Shown here: in pieces, positions 1-11,200 of the stretch
Layout of the letters: each line of letters begins with the position of its first letter
Numbering within the stretch: position 1 is the stretch's first letter
From: Zygnema circumcarinatum
Lineage: Eukaryota > Streptophyta > Zygnematophyceae > Zygnematales > Zygnemataceae
Reading direction: 5' to 3'
Length of the DNA stretch: 33,700 nucleotides
Assembly: GCA_037447605.1 (NCBI GenBank)
Contig: CM074823.1
Coordinates: 1,460,468-1,494,167 of the forward strand
Program-made: the position numbers and the translations under genes
The notes under the pieces: generated by a model
What the model saw: only the letters and a program-made list of their open reading frames with translations
Databases searched by the model: none
What the model was told of the DNA's origin: nothing

Positions 1-62
1 TCTTCTCCTCTTCCTCCTCCTCTTCCTCCTCCTCCTCCTCCTCCTCCTCGTCCTCCTCCTCC

Positions 63-94
<32 letters not shown>

Positions 95-118
95 CTACTC
101 CTCCTCCCTCTGTTCCCA
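1..118. repeat. (CCT)n pyrimidine microsatellite
   Basis: Nearly pure CCT/CTT trinucleotide tract at the left edge, directly before the LOTUS exon. In the frame of that exon it reads as proline and leucine without a stop. It could therefore be coding, but it is more simply the polypyrimidine tract before a 3' splice site (AG dinucleotides at 123-124 and 128-129). Other introns in this window also carry pyrimidine tracts against their acceptors. Confidence 0.85.
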
Positions 119-124
119 AAGGCA

Positions 125-582
125 GAGCAGCCGAAATTGAGGACATTAGGCGGTGGCTAGTGGTGAAATTTCTTTCGGAAGAGCATCATACTTTGGAACT
201 CGGGACGCTGAAAGTCTCTTTTGAAAAAGAGACGGGACTTGCACTCAACTCGAAGTCGCTCGGATTTTCGAAACTTTTGGACCTTTTTAAGTCTTTAAGT
301 GACGTGGCATCTGTGCACTCGTCGGGCCAAGGGGTATGTCGCGTTCAGTTGTGTTCCAAACCCATAAAGGACATTCTAAAGTTTTCGGCAAAGTTTGGTG
401 GTCCGGCGGGAATTCCTATGGTAAGCTTCAAACCTCTTTTCGAGAAGGAATTTGGATACAAATTGGATCAGAGTACGTTCGGGTTCAAGAAGCTGCGAAA
501 CTTCCTGGAATGGCTCCCCAACGTTGTCCATATCGGAGACAAGGATCAGCTCTACTTTAGCCCCCGCTCTCTTCCAAATTAG
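125..582 (+). CDS. Tandem LOTUS/OST-HTH domain protein, 3' terminal exon (partial)
   Basis: C-terminal part of a protein with two consecutive LOTUS (OST-HTH) domains, winged-helix modules of about 70 residues that bind RNA (including G-quadruplex RNA) or partner helicases in other eukaryotes. The first runs from about 133 to 357 and has the pattern FEKETGLALNSKSLGFSKL followed by a leucine-rich helix. The second runs from about 358 to 576 with the parallel pattern FEKEFGYKLDQSTFGFKKL and LPNVV. The stop (TAG) follows LYFSPRSLPN at 580-582. The frame is open to the left edge, so the true start is outside the window; the exon probably begins at an AG near 124 or 129. What precedes the domains (often a NYN ribonuclease or MARF1-like region) is unknown. 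The gene converges on the TCP11 gene. Confidence 0.85.
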
Positions 583-1639
583 ATCTTCAAGAAACCTCGT
601 TTCGCATGTTGTGAATGTAGTTTGTCTCTCCATTTTCCATGAGAACGCCTCTTGTTTTGGCGACGGAGTTTGTTTGAAATCTAAAGATTTGGGGTTTCCA
701 GAATCCACCACAGATTTTGGAAATGTTTCGTTGTTCTCCTGCCCTTTTCTTAACTTAGTTTCCCTAGAAATTCTCCTTCGGTACTGAAGCCTCGTCTTCC
801 TCCTCCTTCCTCCCTCCTCTCCCTCTCGTCCACTCCGACTCCCTCTCTTCTCTGTTCCTTTCTTCTCTCCTTCTCACCTCTCTGCCTCTGTATCTCTCCT
901 TTCTCTCCCTCTCTCCCTGCTCTGCCCTCCCAAGCCTCTCATCTCTAATTCCTCCATTTTTCTTTTTCCTTTACTTGTTTTCTTTCACCGCTCGTTTTCC
1001 CTTTTAACCCTCCTCCCCCTCCCGTTTTGTTTTCTTTCGTTTCGTCACTTTTGCACATCCCAAAACATTATCTCAAATCCTCTAAATGTCTGCTTGGAAA
1101 TCATCAGAGAAATAGCCTAAACGACTGTCAACGCCTTTATGTTTATTTTTATTTTTGGCGAATGTTTTTGGGTCCCATTTTTGGAGTTTTTCAAATGAAC
1201 ATTCCACCTACACCTCTGATCAGGTATTTGGGTTTTGGCAACCACTTATACTTTCCAATGGCCCTTCTTCTTACGCAATTTTTGTTTCTTTTTCCAGCTG
1301 CAACCTGATGCTACAACATTCTATGAAGTGTATGTAACTGCATTTTTTTAGAAGGGTTTTAAGTGGAATTTGGGCCTGATTTGATGCTATATTTGAGGTG
1401 CCCCTTTCCAGGCTTCCTTTCTGCTCAGCTGTCATCTTTTTTCTGCTCACAAACATATCCCTACAGAAACAAGAATCGCATTGAGAGAGTCCCAAGTATC
1501 ATACAAAGTTTACAGAAAAAGCAAGAGAAAAAGAGTCCTGTCACAATCCTTCTCTCCCTCCTCTCCCACCCTCTTACTCTCTCCCCTCTCCCACTGTACA
1601 AACATCGAACCCATATCAACACATGGCACAAGGAGCCCC
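583..1639. other. Convergent intergenic region
   Basis: Spacer between two converging stop codons, expected to hold both 3' UTRs. It contains a C/T-rich low-complexity run (about 790-1025) and otherwise A/T-rich unique sequence. The short open frames here have no recognisable domains. No RNA gene was seen. Confidence 0.7.
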
Positions 1640-2249
1640 TCACAGCCCCACAAGTGTGGAACAGACCGGCTCGTGCACACACAAAGTCACCTCTGCGACT
1701 TTATCGAGGGTCTCCGCGAGCTTCACTGCTTCAGCCAGCAGAAGCGCACTCCCTCCTCTCCTTAGAAAAAACTCCGCCACTCTCAGCCCCCCATCCTTCG
1801 CCCCATACAGAACGAGGGCTTCCAATGCTGAGCCAATTGCAGCCGAAACGCGAGCAAAGATGACATCTCCCGGAGAGAGAGCTTTCAAAAGGAGCCTCTT
1901 CATCATCATTGCTTCTTCTTCAGAAGATGAAGAAGAAGGAGAAGGAGAAGAAGGAGAAGGAGAAGAAGGAGAAGGAGAAGAAGGAGAAGGAGAAGAAGGA
2001 GAAGGAGAAGAAGGAGAAGGTGAACCTCCCGGTACAGTTGTCGGCGGTTCTGGCGAGCCCTCACCGCCACCTGTCGACCTCTCATTGGCCGAAGATACAA
2101 CCGAGTATAAGACAGCGGCGATGGTTGTCGAGTTGACCGATGGAGAATTCAGAAGTGTCGAAAGTTGGAGTTGAGCGGACTTCACGGCTGCCTCCAATTG
2201 GTCGGGAGATGCTGATTTGGCAGCGAGGAATTGGCGGACCAAGAGGAGG
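1640..2249 (-). CDS. TCP11 gene, exon 13 (C-terminal)
   Basis: Last exon. The acceptor CCTTCAG lies at 2250-2256 and the one-base phase completes the Gly codon left by exon 12. It encodes [13 protein letters not shown], a disordered Ser/Pro tract, then the conserved C-terminus [20 protein letters not shown] ... [20 protein letters not shown] ... CVHEP, ending in TGA at 1642-1640. The Ser/Pro tract is a 15-bp in-frame minisatellite. Confidence 0.92.
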
Positions 2250-5200
2250 CTGAAGGGGATCACACGTGTGACCGTTCATCACAACAGAAACGGAAAGGAG
2301 AGGTTCAGATTGAATGGTGAGCCGTTAAGAGACAGAAAGAGGACGAGCTGCAAGTCTAGGGGGGAAGGGAAGGGGGAGGGAGAGAGAGAGGGAAAGGGAG
2401 AGAGGGGAAGAGAGGAGAGGGGGGGAGAAGGGGGGGAGAGGAGGAGGGAGGGGAGGGGGAGGGGGAGGGGGAGGGGAGGGAGGTCTAAAGCTGGAGAGGG
2501 AGGGAGAGGGAGAAGGAGAGGAAGTTATCATTATCACTGACCCGATTGCAGTAACAAGCAGCTGCTGGAAGTTATTTTGAATTGTACGGATGCGGCCAAC
2601 ATCGAGCAGTAAAATTTCTGGAAGATTCTCTTCAGTCGCTGCTTCAGATCTCGCAGCGATTTGAACCAATCCGAGCCGCACAAAGGTCTCAACTGATTTC
2701 CAATCGACGGCCCTCCTTCGATGAAGAGCGGAGGCTGCGAGGGAGGGAGGGAGAAGGAGAGGAAGTTATCATTATCACTGACCCGATTGCAGTAACAAGC
2801 AGCTGCTGGAAGTTATTTTGAATTGTACGGATGCGGCCAACATCGAGCAGTAAAATTTCTGGAAGATTCTCTTCAGTCGCTGCTTCAGATCTCGCAGCGA
2901 TTTGAACCAATCCGAGCCGCACAAAGGTCTCAACTGATTTCCAATCGACGGCCCTCCTTCGATGAAGAGCGGAGGCTGCGAGGGAGGGAGGGAGAGAGAG
3001 GGAGTGGTGAGAGAAGAGAGGGAGGGGGTGAGTAAGAAGAGAGACAGGGAGAGGGTTGAGGGAGGGTTGAGGCAAACGAAAAAGCGAGGAGAGAGAGAGA
3101 GAGAGAGGACGAGAGAGAGAGAGAGAGAACGAGAGAAAGAGGGAGAGAGGGAGAGAGGGAGCGAGCGGGAGAGGGAGAGAGAGAGAGAGAGAGAGAGACG
3201 TTAAAAGGATGAAGTAGTCACCTCGCAATCCATTCCAAATCAATTTGTAAATTATATCACAAACCGAATCACAATAAAAAATAATACTAAAACAAAAGAA
3301 AAATAACATTCTTTGTGTTGTTCCTTCCCAAGGCCACCTCACCAGATCCTGCAGCCTTCCCCAAATCCCTGCTTTTCGGCCAATCCCCGCGCGCCACCTG
3401 TCCTCCCGTCCTCATAGTGGCAGCCGCTTCTTCCAGCAAATTCGTTTCCGGTCTGCCCGAACCGAAACTTTCCGGTCTGCCCGTGCCCCCCACCGCGTTC
3501 ACACGTGCGATCTCGGCTTCGAGATCGACTTTTGCGGACACAGCTTTGTCTTTAGCGAGGGAGATCCAAGCGGCCGTTCTGGGAAGCTTCCTAGAAACTT
3601 CCCGCACGCGGTCAGCCGTGTCAACGTCCACAAGGGTTTGACTTTCTTGACTTGCGTTGACTTTCTGCCAATCAGAAAGTGACAGCTGGAAGCGTTCCGC
3701 AAATCGCTGCCGTTGAAAAGTGACGCCGGAGGCCCCGCGGACCATATTTGAAATTATCGACATTTGGAAATTCGAAATGTCGCGCTTCAAAATCTGAAAC
3801 CCACACCAACCCCCGCACCCAAAAAAAAAAAAAATGAGACGAAAAAAAAGTAAGAAAATGGAGGACAAAAATTGAAGCTTCCTTTTCTTGTTTGGACGTT
3901 CCATGCTGTCCGTTGTCAGTTCGCACCGTTAACTGGTCGAACAGAAAACGGAGGCCCTTTGTGGCCGCTGTTGCGAACGCCGCACGCTTCGCTCCTCCCT
4001 GCGAATCGGAGGCCGCCACGTCAGCTGCCAGCTCAGCGAGCAGATCCTGGTGCGCGCGCTGCGATTGGCTGTCCCTCGCGGGCGCTCCGCAGCGGAGCAT
4101 TAACTCCGCCGCATAGTCCAAAATTTGGCGAAGGTGGGCGAAGTCCAAGCTGCCCGACTCCAAAATCTGTTTTTTTTTTTTTTTGAAAAAAAAAAAAGAA
4201 GGTTTTTAGGGTTTTTGAACGGACAGTGAAAATCTGTTTTTTTTTTTTTTTTTTTTTTTCTTTTTGAAAAAAAGAAGAAGGTTTTTAGGTTTTTTGAACG
4301 GGCAGTCAAAGAGCAAATGGACGTTTCAACAAAAGGGGAAAGGAAGGGCAGAAATTGGAGCAGGAAAGCAGGGGGTGGGTGGGATTAAAAAATGAAAAAA
4401 CAAGGCTAAAAAAAGAAAGAAATGGCACTAACCTGCTTGAGCAGTTCCGTGTCGAGATTTTCCTCTATTTCCAGACGCCACGTGGCAGGCGCTAGGGCTG
4501 CCAGCTCATCGCGGAGCTCCCCTATGAGGCCGACAAATGGCGCCGTCTGGGGAGGCTCTTGCCGGAGGTGGTCCCCACAAAGGTCCCAAAACGCATTTTC
4601 CATCACTTTGCGCACTTGCGTCTGCCCACCAAAAAATCCACAAAAAAAAAAAAAAAAAAAAAATACACAAATTCAAAACAAAGGAAAAAATTATAAAAAA
4701 GCAGGAGATTACGATAATATTTTTTTTTTTTTTTTTTTTTTTTTTGTGAAAGAAGCGATCGAGTTGAGTTGTACCGCAATTGGATCCGTCTCCTCTCTCT
4801 GCGAGTCGAGGACCAATCCTGTGCTGCCACCTGGCGTTCCCTGTTCAGGCGTTCCCGTCCCCAGATCCCACCTCCCCCTATAGAGCATTTGCTGGACCAT
4901 TCTCTCCTTCCATCCATCCGCCCCCTCTCCCTCTCCTCTCTCTCTCTCCTCCCTCCCCACCTCTCTCTCTCCCCTCCTCCCCCCTCTCTCCCTCCCGTCA
5001 TTCTCTCCCTCGCCATTGAAATGGGACGAAGAAAGAGCATTCTCTTCATTTTGCCGTTCCATGCTCGATTTTCCGTTGAACGATGAACTGGCGGAAGCTC
5101 GTTCTATGTCCGTAACGGAGCCAGGAGGAGCCCTCTCAGTTCCAGTCCCAGTTTCAGTTTTGTCGTCTTTTCCGTCGGCACTTTTTTTTCCGTCCGAATT

Positions 5201-8200
5201 TTCGTTTTCAGATTTCGACGTTCCGCCGCTTGCTCTCACTCCCTGACCTTTTTTTGAGCTGCCCGAAGAAGACGAAAGGGAGCATGGAAAATGTTCCTTC
5301 CCTGCCCGAGTATCCGGGGACTTTGAAAAAAGAGTCCTTTTTGGAGGCGATATATCCCAAAATCCGCGAATAGGACGAACTGGCGACGACTTCATCATTC
5401 CGACTCCCCCAGTGCTTTCATCGCAGGGAGAACTCAAAGGAGGGGACTCAGAAAACGACAAAGAGGGTGCAGAAACTGCCGAAAAAGGCGGACTTGACTT
5501 TATCGAATGAGATGAAGTGCGAACAGTCGGGGGCGTACACACTTGTTGAGACCGAGAAGTGGGGTTTGTTGACTTTGGTAAAGCGGGGGTTGGGGTGGGA
5601 GTGGAGGGAGAGGGAGAGGATAGGGAGGGAGAGGAGGGAGAGGGAGAGGAAAGGGAGGGAGAGGAGGAGGGAGAGAGTCCGTCGCGAGAAGCTTTTTCGT
5701 AGCGGGATCGAACTCGGGTGAGAGCAGTTTCCATGCGCGTGACAGCGGTCACGCCGCGGAGCTGGCGGAGGCGGTCTCGGAGGAGCTGCTGGTCAACTTC
5801 CACCTGAGAGAGAGGGAGAGGGAGAGGGAGAGGGAGAGGGAGAGGGAGAAGGAGAGGGAGAGGGAGAGGGAGAGGGAGAAGGAGAGGGAGAGGGAGAGGG
5901 AGAGGGAGAGGGAGAGGGAGAGGGAGAGGGAGAGGGAGAGGGAGAGGGAGAGGGAGAGGGAGAAGGAGAGGGAGAGGGAGAGGGAGAGGGAGAGGGAGAG
6001 GGAGAGGGAGAGGGAAGAGGGAAGAGGAGAAGGAGAGGGAGAGGGAGAGAGGGAGAGGGAGAGGGAGAGGGAGAGGGAGAGGGAGAGGGAGAGGGAGAGG
6101 GAGAGGGAGAGGGAGAGGGAGAGGGAGAGGGAGAGGGAGAGAGGGAGGGAGAGGGAGAGGGAGGGAGAGAGGGAGAGGGAGAGGGAGAGGGAGAGGGAGG
6201 GAGAGGGAGAGAGAGGGAGGGTGGGAGATGGAGGGAGAGAAAGAAAGGAGGCAGGGATGGAGAGAGAGTGGAGGGCAAGGGCGAGGGCGAGAGGGAGGTA
6301 GGGGAGGTGGGGAGAGGAGAGGGAAAAGAGGGGCAGAGATGGAGAGAGAGGAGAGGGGAAGAGGAGAGAGACAAGATGAGAGACGAGGGGACGGCAACAG
6401 AGATGGAGAAGTGGTGAAGCGGAAGTGAGAGAGAAAAGGAGAGAGAGAGATAGAGAGCAAGTTAAGCTTGGATTCAACAAAAACCCATAACCCAAAAACA
6501 TCCCCCAAAAGGATAGCATCATCTCAACCTACTGTCCCTAAAATTGATCCAAAAATGCCAAAATTTCACCTATCAAAGCTAAAAAAAAAAAACCCTCGAA
6601 CGAAAACCCTAACCAACCCTAACTAACTAACCAACAAAATTTTACCTATCGAAGCTAAAAAAAAACCCTCGAACGAAACCCTAACCAACCCTAACTAACT
6701 AACTAACATAATTTTACCTATAGAAGATAAAAAAAAACCCTCGAACGAAAACCCTAACCAAGCAAGCAACCCTATCTTGACTGACCTGTCGGCGTATTGC
6801 GAGGAAGTCCTGTGATTGGTCGGCGGGCTGCGCCAGCCTGTCCCTGCACCGCAGCATGGAGCCCTCCAGCTGGCAGGCCATGCCCACGAGCTCATCCTCC
6901 AACTGCTCCGCATCCTGGGTCTGATTTACACCCCATTTGTACCCCATTTGTACCCAAACTTATATTTCATTTAGGGTTTTTAGGGTTTTTAGTATGTCCA
7001 TGATACTATTCTGGCCATTATACTATTCTCTACTGTTTATACGCACAGATACTTCAATGTTGCGGTTGGAAAGCTTTACATTTTGATTCAGGGGAAAGAG
7101 AGGAGTCACAAAAGTAAGGGAAGGGGACAAAGGACTCGATCTCGATGATTCTGTAAGCCAATCAGGAAGGAATACGTTGCAAAGGGGAAGGAGAGAGGGA
7201 GCGCGAACAGGAGCGAAAGAGGGAAAGAGGAGAAGGGGGGAGAGAGAGGAAGAGAGAAAGTGGGAGAGACAGAGGGAGTGAGAGGGAGAGAGAGGGGGAG
7301 AGAGAAAGAGAGGGAGGGGGGAGAGAGAAGGGGAAAGAAAGAGATAGAGCAGAGAAAGAGATAGAGCGGGAGAGAGAAAGAGAGAGAGAGAGCGGAGGGG
7401 GGCCAAATGTCCGCGTTCTCACCTTCCACTTGACAAACAGTTCGAGATATTCCGCCCACACATTGTCAAAAGCCGCCAAATGCTCCACAAAGGGACGCTT
7501 TCCCTGTCCATCGCCGCCACGTGGCGCTTCCTGATTTGCTCGCTTTGCGGCAGAATCCAGGCTCGAGAACGTTGACCCAAATTCCACTTTTCCTGCTGAA
7601 ACCGAACCTGTCTCGGTGGATCCTTTTTTCACATTTCCCATTTTTTTGCCTTTCAATATGAAGGCCACAAGCTGCTCAAATTTCACTATCAGTCGCGCTG
7701 CTGTTTCCGCCAAAGCTTTTTCTTTTTCTCCTTGGGAGGAAAAAACTGCATCAGGATGACCTAAGGCCATAAATGCGCACATCAAGACTCGAGCCGGGTA
7801 CCTCTCTAAATTAGTATTTACATTTTGGGTCCCCGAATTTTGAGTTGTCGATTTTTTTGTTGTTGTTGTTGGAGATGGTACTTTTGCTGTACCCTCCATC
7901 ATCACCTTCACGGTCCCAATTTCAACTTTTGTGTCCGCTTCGAAGTTCGCCTTGTCCTTTGTTCCTTCCGTTGAACAATTTCCGTTTTTCGATATCGAAC
8001 CCGTTGAATTTTTGGGACCCCCTCTCTGAACTCCCTTTTTCGGATTTTGTAATTTCCGCAACAAAGGCTCCAAATTTTTGGGCACAAATCTGCTCTCTAC
8101 CGCCGGGGTCGCCTTCGCTTCTTTCAAAGAAGACGTCAGCGCTGACGTCATCTGACCCTTCGCCTCCTTCGGCTGTGACGTCATCCCCTGGTTTGCGCTA

Positions 8201-11200
8201 GAGGCTGATGACGTCAGCACCAGCCGCCACTCGAGCCTGGCCAGTAACGCCTTGACCGCGCGGAGCGTAGCGGGGGAGGTGATTCTGGCTGCCACCTGGT
8301 CGAATGGGAGGGTTTTGATGACGTCAGCAGTGACGTGGCAGGCAGCGAAGGCCTCAGCCAATGCGAGTGTAGTGCTTCGCGATCGCTGAAACTGGCGCCA
8401 GCACCTGCGCCACCCTCGGAATCGATACTTTTCAAGACTCACAAACGCTGAAAACCTGAGAGTAAAACTCTGACAACCTTTCAAACCATAGTACTGATTT
8501 TTCTCTGGCACCTTCCAGTCCTCACATTCAGCAGCCCTTGTCCAGGAGCTGTTTGACCATCATTGACTCGCGTTGACCCATCCTTACCAGGATCGACCCC
8601 CCTTCATCACAGTTGACATGATTTGACTCAGCCTGAACCAGATTGATTCATCTTGACCAGCCTTGACCAGTAATTGACCAACCTTAACTCATCCTGAGCA
8701 ATCATTGATCAACCTTGACCAACCCTGGGCCACCTTTGACCAACCTTGACCCATCTTGACCGACCTTGACCAATGATCGGCCAACCACTTACCAACCGTG
8801 ACCCGTTTAGACCAAATCACTAAACCCATATTGACCCACCTTGACCCACCTTGACCCATGTCGACCCATGTTGACCCACCTTGACTCACGTTGACCCATG
8901 TTGACCCACCTTGACCCATGTCGACCCATCTTGACCCATGTTGACCCACCTTGTCCCATGTCGACCCATGTTGACCCACCTTGACCGATGTTGACCCATC
9001 TTGACTCACGTTGACCCATGTTGACCCACTTTGACCCATGTTGACCCAGCTTGACCGATGTTGACCCATCTCGACCGATGTTGACCCATGTTGACCCACT
9101 TTGACTCACGTTGACCCATGTTGACCCACCTTGACCCACTTTGACTCACGTTGACCCATGTTGACCCACCTTGACCCATGTTGACCCACCTTGATCCATG
9201 TTGACCCACGTTGACCCATTTTGACTCACGTTGACCCATGTTGACCCACCTTGACCCATCTTGACCCATGTTGACCCACCTTGTCCCATGTCGACCCATG
9301 TTGACCCACCTTGACCGATGTTGACCCATCTTGACTCACGTTGACCCATGTTGACCCACTTTGACCCATGTTGACCCAGCTTGACCGATGTTGACCCATG
9401 TTGACCCACTTTGACTCACGTTGACCCATGTTGACCCACCTTGACCCACTTTGACTCACGTTGACCCATGTTGACCCACCTTGACCCATGTTGACCCACC
9501 TTGATCCATGTTGACCCACGTTGACCCATTTTGACTCACGTTGACCCATGTTGACCCACCTTGACCCGTGTTGACCCATGTTGACCCACTTTGACTCACG
9601 TTGACCCATGTTGACCCACCTTGACCCATGTTGACCCACCTTGACCCATGTTGACCCATGTTGACCCATGTTGCCCCATGTTGCCCCATGTTGACCCACC
9701 TTGACCCATGTTGACCCACCTTGACCCATGTTGACCCATGTTGACCCATGTTGCCCCATGTTGCCCCATGTTGACCCACCTTGAGAGCTCCTTGGAGAGC
9801 CGCTCCCCCGCGTGCTGCTGCTCCTTCCTGCTGCTGCCGGTGTTCCCCTGCCCGAGGCCCCTCCTTGCCCTGGCCCCGGCCTTGGCCTGCAGGATCTCCT
9901 TCCGCCGCCCCCGCGCCCTCGCGAGTTTGGCCTCGAGGCGGTCCCTCCTCGCCGCGCTCTGCGCCGCCCTCGCCCCCCGCACGGCCTCCGCGACCGCCCT
10001 CGAGCGCGCCACGCGGCCGCCCGCCCGCACGCGCTCCGCCGCCAGCCGCAGGCCGCGCTTGCGCCGGGCGGCCGCCACGCGGAGGACCAGGGCGAACTGA
10101 CCTGCCAGCCGCTCGCAGTCCAGGCCCGAGGGAGGGAGGGAGGGAGGGGAGGGGGAGTGGAGGGAGGAGGGGAGGGAGGAGAGGGGGGGAGGGAGGAGAG
10201 GGGGAGGGAGGAGGGGGAGGGTGGGGAGGGGAGGGAGGAGGGGAGGGAGGGGAGGGAGGGAGGGGGAGGGAGGGGAGGGGGGGAGGTGGGAGGGGGGGGT
10301 GGGGAGGGGAGGGGGGGGAGGAGGGGGAGGGAGGGGAGGGGGGGGGAGGGAGGGAGGGAGGGGAGGGGGGGAGGGAGGGAGGGGGGAGGGGAGGGAGGGA
10401 GGGAGGGGGGAGGGAGGGGAGGGGGGGAGGGTGGGAGAGGGAGGGAGGAGAGGGGGGAGGGAGGGAGGGGGGGAGGGTGGGGGGAGGGGAGGGGGAGGAG
10501 GGGAGAGGAGGGGAGGGAGGGAGGGGGGAGAGGGAGGGAGAGGGAGGGAGGAGAGGGGGGAGGGAGGAGAGGGGGGAGGGAGGGGAGGGGGGGAGGGTGG
10601 GGAGGGGAGGGAGGAGGGGGAGGGAGGGAGGAGGAGGGGGAGGGAGGGGAGGGGGGAGGGTGGGGAGGGGGGAGGGAGGGGGGGAGGGAGGGGAGGGGAG
10701 GGAGGGGGAGGGAGGAGGGGGAGGGAGGGAGGGGGGGAGGGTGGGGAGGGGGAGGGAGGGGAGGGAGGGGGAGGGAGGAGGGGGGGGGAGGAGGAGGGGG
10801 AGGGTGAGAGGGAGGAGGAGAGGGGGGAGGGAGGAGAGGGGGGAGGGAGGGGAGGGGGGAGGGTGGGGAGGGGAGGGAGGAGGGGGAGGGAGGGAGGGAG
10901 GGAGGGGGGGAGAGGGAGGGAGGAGAGGGAGGGAGGAGAGGGGGAGGGAGGCAGGGGGGGAGGGGGGGAGGGAGGGGGAGGGAGGGGGGAGGGAGGGAGG
11001 TCTAGAAGGACAGCTTTTGGGGTGAGAGAATCATGTTTGACTTTGTGGTTTAGGGTTTCAACGCAAGTCTGCACGGACATATTCGGCTAAAAGGTGTAAG
11101 TTTAGGATTTTAGTCTCCAAATTCAGGGTACATGACTTCATGGTATGACTTAGCGGTATCTCATTAGCTAAAGGCTCCAATTCGGAGTGAGAACTGGGTC

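Larger units (their letters stand above)
2507..2988. repeat. 241-bp perfect tandem duplication
   Basis: Two back-to-back identical copies (about 2507-2747 and 2748-2988). Each contains a complete TCP11 exon with both splice sites and a short G/A-rich flank. I found no difference between copies when comparing line by line. Confidence 0.93.

Noticed and set aside
5749-6522. Long Ser/Leu/Pro frames over the (GGGAGA)n array
   Set aside because: No stop codons can occur in the hexamer repeat. The real exon 8 starts at 5803 after a consensus acceptor, in frame with exon 7.
8404-8455. Exon 6 of TCP11 starting at the upstream acceptor (8455)
   Set aside because: It is in the same phase and possible, but the acceptor at 8404 gives the uninterrupted family motif LSKELSRCWRQF. 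The upstream site is left as an alternative.
8689-9779. Several long minus-strand frames coding [15 protein letters not shown]-like repeat proteins
   Set aside because: They are readings of the 10-bp minisatellite, which is open in all three minus frames. They lie between TCP11 exons 5 and 6, whose splice sites and phases fit removal of this region.
8831-9780. CRISPR array
   Set aside because: Units are 10 bp with no unique spacers, and the host is a eukaryote.
9596-11080. Long Pro/Ser (minus) and Gly/Glu/Arg (plus) frames over 10.1-11.0 kb
   Set aside because: Composition artefact of a G/A array lacking stop codons. Only the part at 9780-10096 matches a TCP11 coiled coil.
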